From assembly GCA_964035575.1 (NCBI GenBank), contig OZ037840.1, forward strand, positions 1,302,001 through 1,366,000: a DNA stretch of 64,000 nucleotides, read 5' to 3'. Shown here in pieces: positions 9,666-19,943 of the stretch. The position numbers and the translations under genes are program-made. The notes under the pieces were generated by a model. That model did no database searches and had not been told where the DNA came from. It saw only the letters and a list, made by a program, of their open reading frames with translations. Every line of letters begins with the position of its first letter. The first letter of the stretch is position 1. This DNA comes from Rhynchopus sp. YZ270_cl-10 (lineage: Eukaryota > Euglenozoa > Diplonemea > Diplonemida > Diplonemidae).

Positions 9666-10334
9666 CTCGCCACACCTCTACCAAAACCCGCAAAACCGCA
9701 AAATCTCACCTATTTTCAGAGTTAGGTGAGAAGCTGGGAAACACTGGAAAAAAAATAAAAAAGAAGGGTGGGATTTATCCTAATGATTTATTGGAGCTGC
9801 GTTTCACCATGTTTCAAGTACTCTTTATTGTGTCTTGTTTGCAATATATGAGGGGAGCATGCCCCGCCAACGGAGGGGAGATGCCCCGCCAACGCGGGGG
9901 AGAAAGCTCGGAATGGGTTTTTTTTCTGGAAATTTTTTTTTTTTCCCGGAGAAAAATTCTGGATCCAGTTTTTGAAAATTTTCCAAAAAAATCCCGATTT
10001 AGGATATGGCCTGACATGTGTGCATTTCTAGTGAAATTTTTCAGTATCCACGAGTCGTTTTTTCCCTCCCGTGCTCCCCATCTCTCACACATACATTACA
10101 TCTTCATCAGGAAAATTGTCAATTTTTCGTTCATTATTGTGAACAGCGTTTGGTGTTTTTTCAAAAAAAAAAAAAAAAAAACAAGTAATTGCTATCGGAA
10201 AAAAAACCGGGTGTGCTGTGGAACTCCACTCTGAAAAAATATAATCTACAACACGCCAGCATTCTGCTCTTCTGCAGGTATGCTAAAACGCTCTTCGTAC
10301 GCTGGACCCACTGGGATGCCTGCATCTGAAACTT
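9666..10334. other. Spacer without recognised gene
   Basis: Includes a 229-codon frame from 9545 that runs through homopolymers and shows no domain, so I do not call it. From about 10180 the sequence is related to 30130 onward in unit B, marking the start of a conserved block next to the satellites. Confidence 0.5.
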
Positions 10335-10490
10335 TCAAACAGTGGGGCTGTCCTCTTCGTCCAGCACCATCTGCTCGATCGCGTTATTGGACGTAGTCTC
10401 GGCAGGCTCGATAACCATTCGCTCGGGCGGCCTCGGCATGTTCCAGCTCGTAGTCGTCCACAGGCTCCCACGCATCGTCACATCAGCACC
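10335..10490 (-). pseudogene. Acidic C-terminal coding remnant
   Basis: The minus strand encodes a stop-terminated tail ending NNAIEQMVLDEEDSPTV. Its upstream part (WEPVDDYELEHAEAA) is in another frame, so the frame is broken. The related stretch at 30285-30430 reads as one frame. Homology between the two at protein level suggests a former gene. Family unknown. Copies at 42341-42496 and 57684-57839. Confidence 0.4.
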
Positions 10491-10767
10491 TCCAGAAAAT
10501 CGCCAGGATGCTATGGTGGCTTCGAAAATCGCGCGGAGTTATCCACAGCACACCCCATTTTTTTTCTTAGCAATTAGTTGTTCTTGTTATTATTGTTTTC
10601 CACACACCTTCCTTCAACCCTTGTAGGATCAGTTCGTATTTTTTTCGCGAAAATATGAAATTACACATTTCAAGAGAACAAAAAATTAAAAAGGGTTCGC
10701 CCCCTCAATGGGACGCCGTAAACCATAATCCTCAGTGTCAGCCGCATCATTTCAATGAAACCAAAAA

Positions 10768-12252
10768 GTGGCTTATTTGCATTTTTGGGCTCCGCCCGTG
10801 CAGCGGTGGGGTCATTTCGGAAAATTGGACAATTTTTTGACCACTTAAATTTTGAGAAATATGAGCCCGGTTCTTTATACGTGGGGCCCATTTTTGGCCA
10901 AAATTTTTCTCAAAATCGACGAAATTAAAATTAGACCCCTTACCCCCCCCCAGAATCATTTCAATACACTACCTGTATTGGTTGCTGACGCGTGTATACA
11001 GGAAGGTTGGGAAAAAGTGGCTTATTTGCATTTTTGGGCTCCGCCCGTGCAGCGGTGGGGTCATTTCGGAAAATTGGACAATTTTTTGACCACTTAAATT
11101 TTGAGAAATATGAGCCCGGTTCCTTATACGTGGGCCCATTTTTGGCCAAAAATTTTCTCAAAATCGACGAAATTAAAATTAGACCCCTTACCCCCCCCCC
11201 AGAATCATTTCAATACACTACCTGTATTGGTTGCTGACGCGTGTATACAGGAAGGTTGGGAAAAAGTGGCTTATTTGCATTTTTGGGCTCCGCCCGTGCA
11301 GCGGTGGGGTCATTTCGGAAAATTGGACAATTTTTTGACCACTTAAATTTTGAGAAATATGAGCCCGGTTCCTTATACGTGGGGCAAAATTTTTCTCAAA
11401 ATCGACGAAATTAAAATTAGACCCCTTACCCCCCCCCAGAATCATTTCAATACACTACCTGTATTGGTTGCTGACGCGTGTTATCAGGAAGGTTGGGAAA
11501 AAGTGGCTTATTTGCATTTTTGGGCTCCGCCCGTGCAGCGGTGGGGTCATTTCGGAAAATTGGACAATTTTTTGACCACTTAAATTTTGAGAAATATGAG
11601 CCCGGTTCCTTATACGTGGGGCAAAATTTTTCTCAAAATCGACGAAATTAAAATTAGACCCCTTACCCCCCAGAATCATTTCAATACACTACCTGTATTG
11701 GTTGCTGACGCGTGTATACAGGAAGGTTGGGAAAAATTAAAAAGGGTTCGCCCCCTCAATGGGACGCCGTAAACCATAATCCTCAGTGTCAGCCGCATCA
11801 TTTCAATGAAACCAAAAAGTGGCTTATTTGCATTTTTGGGCTCCGCCCGTGCAGCGGTGGGGTCATTTCGGAAAATTGGACAATTTTTTGACCACTTAAA
11901 TTTTGAGAAATATGAGCCCGGTTCCTTATACGTGGGGCAAAAATTTTCTCAAAATCGACGAAATTAAAATTAGACCCCTTACCCCCCCCCAGAATCATTT
12001 CAATACACTACCTGTATTGGTTGCTGACGCGTGTATACAGGAAGGTTGGGAAAAAGTGGCTTATTTGCATTTTTGGGCTCCGCCCGTGCAGCGGTGGGGT
12101 CATTTCGGAAAATTGGACAATTTTTTGACCACTTAAATTTTGAGAAATATGAGCCCGGTTCTTTATACGTGGGGCCCATTTTTGGCCAAAATTTTTCTCA
12201 AAATCGACGAAATTAAAATTAGACCCCTTACCCCCCCCCAGAATCATTTCAA
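10768..12252 (+). repeat. Satellite S1, six units (unit A)
   Basis: Units start at 10768, 11017, 11266, 11503, 11819 and 12056 with GTGGCTTATTTGC and hold GGGCTCCGCCCGTGCAG, a variable C-tract and CCTGTAT...ATACAGG inverted arms. Lengths are 237-249 bp; one unit carries an extra spacer of about 80 bp (GGGTTCGCCCCCTCAATGGG). The last unit is interrupted at 12252 by retrotransposon sequence. Confidence 0.93.
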
Positions 12253-15202
12253 GATTCAGATTCTGAGTTCGCCAGGGTCGGACCCGGACGCATTGATGCC
12301 GGATGCGGCTCGAGTGCAAGCTGCCCTCCCCGTGCGTAAGGGGGGCTTGGGGGTGCGCCGTGCATACGACCACTGGACCGCTGCCGCTATGGGAGCTGCT
12401 AGTGGCACCTTCGATTTATGCAAGCACCTGGACAAACACTACCGTTGGGATGCTGGAGGGTGGAGCCACACTGCCACCCGGTACAATGAGCTTGTGGACG
12501 CCGACGCCCGCGTGAACCCAGAGGAGCAGCCCCAGCAAATCCTCAAACAGCGTGATCTGTCGGCCCCGATCATCACACGTCAAGTGTCTGAGTTGCGCGA
12601 CACTGGGGACATCCAGGACCGTGCCCGGCTGAATTCCCTTCAGCTGCCCTTGGCGGGGGCGTGGATTACCGCATTACCCACCCCAGAAAACGTCATCAAC
12701 CCGGAAGAGTTTCGAGCAGTGGTCCGTCTCAGACTGGGTCTTGCGGTGCACAGGGACAAGGCACTATGCGAACAATGTGGTCGGCCCATGGATGAGTTCG
12801 GGATACACGCCCTCAACTGCAGCCATGGGGGTTGCACGATTCGCAGGCATGACCGGCTACGCGATCTGGTGGGCATGCTGGGTTCGAAGGCGGGCCTCGC
12901 TCCGTCCCTGGAGCCTAAGCACATCGTCCTCGGAGGGACCAAACCGGCAGACATCTTCTTCTCCATCGGAGTCGGTGATGGCAAGCCTAGAGCGGTGGAC
13001 TGCGTGGTAGCGAATCCCCTCGCCGCGTCGCATGTCCAAGGGGCGGCCCGGGCGGTGGGACACGCCGCGGTCACACATCAGACGGCGAAACGGCGCAAGC
13101 ACGGCGAAGCCTGCAGGAAAGCTCATATTTCCTTCACAGCCTTTGCAGCCGAGGTCCTTGGGGGGCTAGGTCCGGAGGCAGACACGCTGTGGCGCCATCT
13201 GAACAAGATGGCTGCGGAGCGAGCGGACGGGGATAAAGTTCTGGCATCGGTCAAGTGGAACGAACGTCTGGCCGTGTGTGTCCAGCGGGAGGTGGGCGCC
13301 ACATTGCTGAAGAGAGGCGCCCTGTGCTTCAGCCTTGAGGTCACGCGCACAGCAGTGCCAGCGGAAGCAGTGTCCCTCGACAAAAGCTACTACGTCTCGC
13401 CAGACCCTCCCGATGACCGTTTCCCTTCGTACGTGGATGACCATCTGTACCGCTTGTCTGAGAACGACTGTGAAGTTGAAGAGGAACCTGTCGCTCCCGT
13501 CGCCCCTGATCCCCTTTATGACGTCGACGAAGCCACGGCAGCGATGGAGGCATGGCTGAGCCGACAAGCGGGCAAGGAATCCACCCATCCGTCCACCCTT
13601 GAAGTACCCTCCACTCCCTGCGAAGACCCTGCAACAGCATTCAAGGCGCTGGAGACATGTGACCCCCCGCCGGCCCTGCCGCTACAGCTGTCCTCCCTCG
13701 GGTGCTCCGTTCCCGCGGACTTCCGCTACACAGTGGGCGACTGTTGCTTCGATGCCGTGGCGTACCAGTGCGGGAGGAGTGCGGGGTCCCTGAGACAGGC
13801 GGCGATTGCACAGGTGGTCCAAGACGAGGACTTAGCGGCTCGCGCTGAACCAAGTGTCGGAGTATGGGCGCGACAGATGAGCATCGCTGGGTGTGCGCGT
13901 CCTGACACTTGGGCTGACATGGTGACGGTTAGCGGCCTGGCCCGAGCTCTGCATTCCCTGGTGGTGGTGTTCATTGGTGGCCATCGACCGTCGGTCTTCA
14001 CCCCCTCAGGCGAAGTGGGATACCGTCAGGTGCTCGCACTAGCCCACGATGGCCGCACCGCAGGTCACTTCACGCCGGTCAATATCCCCGAGAAGCTGAC
14101 GCAGTTCCTCCTCATGCATGAACCGACCCCGCGCCTGCCGCCTCTCACTTGTGTGTCACGCGAGGGGCTTCTGGACTGCCCCCTGGAAGACTCACGGGCG
14201 GATTTCGGGAAATGCGAGCTGTGCTCGGCTGCGGTCCTCGGTCGTGAACGTCATTGGGAGTGTCGGGAGTGCTCAGTTTGGGTGTGTGTGCCGTGTCGTT
14301 CCCTCCCCTCAACCTGCCCGCGGGCCCTGCCAGTGTCCAGCAAGCCATGCGCGGCGAGGATCATTGCGCGCGCGCACGAGATGATTGACCCCAAGAGCAT
14401 TAACTTGGTGAAGGTACAGCGTGAAGCTCGCGTGACCAGCCAAGTGGAGACGACTGCAAAGGCGCGGAGGGCACAGACGCAACGCAACATGAGACAGGCA
14501 TCATCAGACGTCCAGGGACAAGAGAGCGGCTACTCCACCACACATTCAGCCCTCCCTACTCCGGTCGCGTCCTCGGTGCCCCCTGTCGCACAAGCAGTTG
14601 CCCGTCCCGGCGCCTCTGCGCAGACACACCCTGGTTCGGACGGGGCAACACAACCTCAGACCGGTACGGAGAGTGGCTTCTCAAACACCCACTCAGCCCT
14701 CCCCGTATCTTCTTCCTCTGAGGCAGTTCCCTCTTCCGTCCACCCGAGAGAGCAGCCGCCCGCCGCATCGCAGGGCAGCGAGTTCTCTATGGACCTCATC
14801 GACGAATCAGAACTCGCAGTCCCCATGTCTGACGCCACTTCGGCCCCCAGCACGTACACGCAATCGGAGAGTGGCTCTCAACCCGCACCTACAGCCCTCC
14901 CGACCAACGTGCCGTTCTATGCCGGTATGGCGCCCTGCCCAGGATTCAACAACAACATGGGGTGTCCAGCGACCGCCGAGGCGTGGAAGGACACGTTCTA
15001 CCCGAACACGCTTCAGCACCAGTCGCTGGCAGCGGGAGGGGATTGGCAGTCGGTGGATGACGCCCTCACCTGCCTCTACCTGTGGAAAGAAGCGAAGAAG
15101 CCGTCGATGAGCTCCGACGAGGTGGAAGAGGCTTACACCCTCTACAACCGTCTGCGGGGCCTAAAGCGGAGCAGGAACTCGCGGCCGTCCCAGAGCACTT
15201 GA
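12149..15202 (+). CDS. Retrotransposon ORF fragment: restriction-like endonuclease, OTU protease, zinc domain
   Basis: 1017 codons from the ATG at 12149. About the first 35 residues are translated satellite; the element begins at 12253 in the same frame. Numbering here starts three codons upstream. The post-polymerase motif LPVRKGGLGVRRA is at 63-75. A CCHC knuckle (C210, C213, H223, C227), RRHD (235), KPAD (268-271), AVD (285-287) and K317 match the restriction-like endonuclease of R2/CRE/NeSL-type LINEs. An OTU-type cysteine protease follows at about 525-650, with Cys535 in GDCCF, the WADMVTVSGLA strand, and His643 in HFTPV. Then comes a Cys-rich zinc domain (C692, C695, C708, C711, C716, C719), three ESG...ALP repeats (795, 844, 910) and a short CPGFNNNMGC motif. 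Endonuclease and protease residues appear intact, but without a polymerase the fragment cannot mobilise itself. Confidence 0.75.
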   Translation: MSPVLYTWGPFLAKIFLKIDEIKIRPLTPPQNHFKIQILSSPGSDPDALMPDAARVQAALPVRKGGLGVRRAYDHWTAAAMGAASGTFDLCKHLDKHYRWDAGGWSHTATRYNELVDADARVNPEEQPQQILKQRDLSAPIITRQVSELRDTGDIQDRARLNSLQLPLAGAWITALPTPENVINPEEFRAVVRLRLGLAVHRDKALCEQCGRPMDEFGIHALNCSHGGCTIRRHDRLRDLVGMLGSKAGLAPSLEPKHIVLGGTKPADIFFSIGVGDGKPRAVDCVVANPLAASHVQGAARAVGHAAVTHQTAKRRKHGEACRKAHISFTAFAAEVLGGLGPEADTLWRHLNKMAAERADGDKVLASVKWNERLAVCVQREVGATLLKRGALCFSLEVTRTAVPAEAVSLDKSYYVSPDPPDDRFPSYVDDHLYRLSENDCEVEEEPVAPVAPDPLYDVDEATAAMEAWLSRQAGKESTHPSTLEVPSTPCEDPATAFKALETCDPPPALPLQLSSLGCSVPADFRYTVGDCCFDAVAYQCGRSAGSLRQAAIAQVVQDEDLAARAEPSVGVWARQMSIAGCARPDTWADMVTVSGLARALHSLVVVFIGGHRPSVFTPSGEVGYRQVLALAHDGRTAGHFTPVNIPEKLTQFLLMHEPTPRLPPLTCVSREGLLDCPLEDSRADFGKCELCSAAVLGRERHWECRECSVWVCVPCRSLPSTCPRALPVSSKPCAARIIARAHEMIDPKSINLVKVQREARVTSQVETTAKARRAQTQRNMRQASSDVQGQESGYSTTHSALPTPVASSVPPVAQAVARPGASAQTHPGSDGATQPQTGTESGFSNTHSALPVSSSSEAVPSSVHPREQPPAASQGSEFSMDLIDESELAVPMSDATSAPSTYTQSESGSQPAPTALPTNVPFYAGMAPCPGFNNNMGCPATAEAWKDTFYPNTLQHQSLAAGGDWQSVDDALTCLYLWKEAKKPSMSSDEVEEAYTLYNRLRGLKRSRNSRPSQST

Positions 15203-15505
15203 GTTTTTCTTTTTCATTCTTTACTTTTGTTTGGCTTTTAGCCTCCCCCCTCCCCCTTTGCCTATTGGTTTTATTTTATTTTATTTTTAGAATTAGAGTG
15301 TACAGCTAGGTAGGACCAGACGTCGTTAACAGCTATGAACCAAAGAGGTTCTCAGTGTCGTCGGCCAAGCCCCTTCACCAAAAAAGACTACAACAAGAAA
15401 ACAAACACACAGAAAAAAAAGTAAAAGAATGCCCTTCCTCAGTCCGGAAGTATCACCTCAACCGGTCACACCTGCCGTAAAATAGAGAGAGGTTACAGAA
15501 CAGGC
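12253..15505 (+). mobile_element. 5'-truncated non-LTR retrotransposon (unit A)
   Basis: The C-terminal part of a LINE polyprotein plus a 3' tail; the polymerase core is absent. The left edge is a clean break inside a satellite unit. 5' truncation is usual for target-primed reverse transcription. The satellite does not resume on the right, so a simple insertion with target duplication cannot be shown. The right boundary is set where similarity to the copy at 63847-64000 fades. Confidence 0.75.
15386..15505 (+). repeat. Conserved 3' tail of retrotransposon
   Basis: Shared with 63847-64000: AAAGTAAAAGA, then GCCCTTCCTCAGTCCGGAAG and an ACCTC...GAGGT pair. CTTCC and GGAAG can form a small stem, and so can ACCTC with GAGGT. 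This may be the 3' RNA structure recognised by the reverse transcriptase. Also at 46920-47039. Confidence 0.55.
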
Positions 15506-15520
15506 ACTCCGCTAGGTACT

Positions 15521-15549
15521 AAAGTTCTGTTGATTGTCAACAGAACTTT
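15521..15549. repeat. Perfect 13-bp stem hairpin
   Basis: AAAGTTCTGTTGA, a three-base TTG loop, then the exact inverse. Also at 47055-47083. It lies just after the retrotransposon tail. Role unknown. Confidence 0.7.
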
Positions 15550-15805
15550 TTGAAAATGGGGAAAAAAAGAAAAAAAAAAAAAGTTCTGCTAAGTGGTTCA
15601 GACCCGTTCTACCTGTCAAAAAAGCTCAGGAGAAGAAGATATGGAGAGGTGAGTGCTCAAACGTCCCAAAAAAGTCAAAATCGGGCGTTGGTAAAAAAAA
15701 AAGTTGCGTACCGTGCGCCTGCGGCGCAAGCATGTACCCCACCAACGTGGACCATCAACAGAATATTTTCAAAATCGGAAATCCTAGCGGAGAGCCTGTT
15801 ACAGA

Positions 15806-15807
<2 letters not shown>
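15550..15807. other. Purine-rich spacer before the poly-A joint
   Basis: A-rich sequence with a GGTGAGTGCTC stretch and an R2 motif at about 15704-15730. No gene. The same in unit C (47084-47341); replaced by different sequence in unit B (32246-32318). Confidence 0.5.
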
Positions 15808-15837
<30 letters not shown>

Positions 15838-15839
<2 letters not shown>

Positions 15840-16215
15840 AAAAAATGCAAAAAAAAATGCAAAAATCGGGTGTTTTGACCATCTGTGGTTACACAAAACA
15901 CACTTCTGTGTACAAGCCTACACCAATACAGTGGTAATACAAGGCGATTTTTGACCAAAAAAAAATTTTTTTTTTCGCCCAAAATCGGGCGTGGTACGTC
16001 ATAAAATGGCCCAAAAAATCCAAGGAAAACCTTCGATTGGGCAAATTATGAAAAAAATTTTCAAGTCAAATTTTCAACCAAAATACGGTCATTTTGTTCA
16101 CACAGTGATTCTACGTCATGCTAGCTTCCTGTGCAGAACTCCAGCAATTCACCAATGCCGGCATCTATCTTTCCATTATCGCCATTGCACTTCGTTCACG
16201 CCATTGCACTTCGGT
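15838..16215. other. Unit start region after poly-A
   Basis: Conserved at the head of units B, C and D (also 32344-32721 and 47372-47749). It starts with repeated AAAATGC and then ATCGGGTGTTTTGACCATC. A related inverted stretch lies near 24634-24690, so part of it is itself a dispersed repeat. No gene seen. Confidence 0.5.
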
Positions 16216-16820
16216 CATTTTGTGCATACCCTGTGACTGTGGTGGCTAGAGAACACGCACATGCAGACCCGTTCCTTGCAATTTCCAGTGTTGTGTTTAT
16301 CAATGCATGCATCCAGAGGACCTCTGGTTTACGAAATCGTAGGCACTCCTGTGCAAAAATGAAGTCGGTTTTTTGACCCAAAATCGGGGTGGGTGGGCCA
16401 TAATTTGCTCCAAATTTGGCCGAAAATTGGGATTTTTCTGAAAATTTTCATTGTGCCCAGCAAAAATCCTTGATTTTTTGAAGAATTTTCCAAAAAATAT
16501 GCTATACCCCCTATGACTGGACCCAACTCCCCTCACCCTTTTTTTCCCCTAAAAAAGCCCCCAAAATTCCTACCATTTTTGGTGTGGCAGCGGTTACTGG
16601 GGGGGTAAACCGGTAGAAACACGGTAGAAACACGGGGAATCGGTTGGGGGTTCCCTTTTTTGGAATTTTTTTTTTTGTTTTTTTACCAGGGGGCTTCTCT
16701 ATGTTGTAGGCATACAGAGGCACAGATTTGACAGACCGGAGCCGGAACTGGCTGGGATGTCACGGAACTGACAAAAAAAGTGGTTTTCGACCACGCAACT
16801 GTACTGTACTCCCAATCCCC

Positions 16821-16991
16821 TGTGTATACTGTGTATACTGTGTATACTGTGTATACTGTGTATACTGTGTATACTGTGTATACTGTGTATACTGTGTATA
16901 CTGTGTATACTGTGTATACTGTGTATACTGTGTATACTGTGTATACTGTGTATACTGTGTATACTGTGTATACTGTGTATACTGTGTATAC
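16821..16991. repeat. 9-bp microsatellite, 19 copies (unit B)
   Basis: Same TGTGTATAC array at the same place in unit B, six copies longer than in A, with identical flanks. Confidence 0.97.
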
Positions 16992-19943
16992 TACCTGTGT
17001 GTGACCATACCCCAGATGGTCTGAAGAGTGATCTGACCATATTCTCCAGGTACAATATATACCCGGAGAATCCATTGGAGCAAGAATTTTGCACTTTTGA
17101 GCACCACAGATTACATACTGCCATTTTTGCGGCCATAATATTTTTGAAAATGGCAAAGACATTTCCTTAAGGAATTACAGGGAACCAGGGTCCCTCTCTC
17201 TATGGGTTCTGAGGTTTTAGTCACTCAACGAATCTGCTCGATTTTTTTTGACTGTAGATGGGAGGTACCCCAAAAAATCAATTAAAGCAAGAATTTTACA
17301 GTTTTGAATAGTTGTTCTTTATTTAGAAAAGTACCCAGTTTGGACAAAAATTTGGGATTGAGTGTTATAAATCTCTGATTTTTTTTCCAAATCTTGGGGT
17401 GGAAACTTTGGTACCTCACACGAGCCTCTGAGAGTGACCAGAAATGGCCTCATGAACAAAAGTGACCCCGTCACAGCCAGAACGCGACTCAATTGGTCAA
17501 ACGCCGAAGGAAAAGGAAGCATGCAGCATGGCGAAATAATAAAAGTAGTGTACCGTGCGCCTGCGGCGCAAGATTGCAACCCACCCTTCCCATGATATAC
17601 TTTTGCAGCAAAAATGTGCAATTTTAAGCGTAATTTTTAGAAATGTTGCGTACCGTGGCTTCGCCAGAAACTTTCGTTTTAGAAAAACAGGGGAGTAAAA
17701 TTACGGAAGCTGACCACAATTACCAGCGACAGTGCCGTTTTGTGTCAACTTTTTTTTAGAAATGTTGCGTACCGTGGCTTCGCTTTGGGTGCCGTGACCG
17801 CCCTTTCTTTGTTATAAATGTACTGAGGTAGGTAAAAGAGCTCGGAAATCCAATTCCTCTGGTTTTCGAATTTTTTTACGTCTGTCCAAAAGCCGAAAAC
17901 TTCAGTTTGCCAAATTTACAACCTTCTCCGGGGGGGGAGTAGGGGGGGTTTCTCAAAATCGGACGGATGACATCCGTTGAAAGTAAAAAAGAGGCTTCCC
18001 TTCCTAGATGTGACTAGGCACGTGAGGCTTGGGATCATCTTTCAATACTTCTTCCTATTTTAGCGCACCTTTCGCCGCTTGAAGTCGTCCTGTGAGGTCT
18101 TAAGTTTACACATATTAGCGACTATTCTGTACTGTCGTCCTCTTATCCTTTTTACTAGCAACCTGCGACCCTCGGGCGCATTGTTGTCTACAACAACTTC
18201 ACATTACGTTGCAACTGTGTCTATCTTTTCTCGAGCACGGTTTGCAGCGCTTAAGACTAACAGGTGCAGTCTGATAAACGAAAAAGTTACGAGTGAGTTT
18301 AGTGCCATACGTCGCCCCGCAGCTTTGTCTTATTGTCGTGACCATGGCTATATAGTCCTCCAAGGCAGACACAAGAGTTACGACAAAAGGTGCTTACCTC
18401 CGGTGTGAATACATCATCTCTACTTTTCTGTCGACACGCCAGTGAAATTAGCTGGGTGGCCATTCGGGAACGAAGGGAAGTAGTATCCACCGTTTAAAGT
18501 GCGATCGAAATAATTTATTGTTACACTGGGTTTGATATTTGATTACACATCGCTCAGTGTTTCCAGTGCAGGTCACTGTTGTACATTACATTACACCATT
18601 AGGCCTATTCTTTACTGGCAGATAACCGCAGCTTTACAGCGCAATTAATATTTTTCGACGTAAACCCCCCGTAACATGTCATAGACAGTGAATGTACTCC
18701 TCGCTTGCACCGAAGCCCTTTTAAAAAAGGGGCACAGAAGTATCAATGAGAATATATCAACAACAGATAGCCAGCAACACAGCGCCGCAGGCGCACGGTA
18801 CGCTTTTTGTTAGACTTCACCATCCCTTTTTCTCCCACAAACCCCTGTAAAACTCCGGATTGCTCTGGGGAAAATATTGGGGGGGACCATGGTTCCCCCC
18901 GGTGCCCCTTGGCGGAAACCCTGTTGTACCACCCTGAGTTTTTGATTTTCTCTTTATTGGCGGCGTTTTGCACGGGTTTGCGGGTTTAGGATAAATTAAC
19001 CATTTTGTAAACACGAAAGTATTGTGCTTGCGGTCAGATAAAAGACACAGATTAGTAAGGACACAGCAGTTGGTATAATGCTGTTATGCTATTGTTCAGT
19101 TTTTGTCTCGTTTTACAACCTGACAACGGACGTGGCGAAACAAAAATAATAGGTTCTTACAGAGCAGATCAAGACGAAACTGTACGTGTATGACGTGGGT
19201 AGCGTACTAATAACCAAAAGAAAACCGACGCAGGAGCTTTTCTTGGAACTGTTTTATTCTCCCCACCCCAACAGCATCACATTTCAGAAAAACATTGTTT
19301 TTTCGTTTTTGTTCACTTTCTTTTCTTCTCCCTCACACCTTTTTGCTGTGGGCAAACCTCAAATTTATTCCGCTTTGATTTTATTTATTGTCTTCACGCC
19401 CTTCTTTTCATTAGAAAAAGAATGTATATGAAACAATTGTCTTCACGCTATATTGTTGTAGTTGGGTTGGGAAATAAAACTAAACAAAAGATGACAGGGG
19501 GTTTTTATTATTTCAAACTTGGTCGTCTCACGCGAGGATGAGCTCCATTATGTCAACGCTGTTTGGCCTGTCTGGGCAAATAGGTATTAGTAACGTGGGG
19601 GTCATGATAATTACCCCCATTTCGGAAGCACATTTTTCTTCTAGGGTTTCCCTTGAGAAACCCGCTGTTCGCTGCCTTGTTCTTCTGCTCCAAATGCCAT
19701 CATCTCTCTTACCGACAACCCGGTTTATAATCGACAAAAACTCTCTGTGCCCGTTGAACTACACTTAAAACAAGGTAGCAAAAAATAAAATCTATCACAC
19801 TGACCACTTTTACGATACCCCACCCTTGCTGGAGCGACGTTTGCAAACACAAACCTAGGTACGGAGTGTGATGTCACCCAAACCACGCCCACCACAGGAG
19901 GCTCATATTCCCTCAACCCACCTGCCCACACACAGCCCCCAAC

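Larger units (their letters stand above)
1..15837. repeat. Tandem unit A (5' end outside window)
   Basis: First of four head-to-tail units. Position 1 corresponds to 16216, 32722 and 47750 in the next units. Order: microsatellite, spacer, receptor gene, transposon-rich spacer, satellite, truncated retrotransposon, poly-A (15808-15837). The only clear differences from C are 6 fewer microsatellite repeats, a 761-bp insertion with its 8-bp target duplication, and two more satellite units. Confidence 0.9.

Noticed and set aside
9545-10234. 229-codon plus-strand frame
   Set aside because: It runs through R1 repeat, homopolymers and spacer, with no domain. It is kept in three units only because those units are near-identical.
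10768-12252. CRISPR array
   Set aside because: Units are 237-249 bp or more and repeated in full; there are no short repeats with unique spacers, and the genome is eukaryotic.
12149-12252. Satellite-encoded N-terminus as a real protein domain
   Set aside because: The same peptide is encoded in every satellite unit, so it is an accident of the junction unless transcripts show otherwise.
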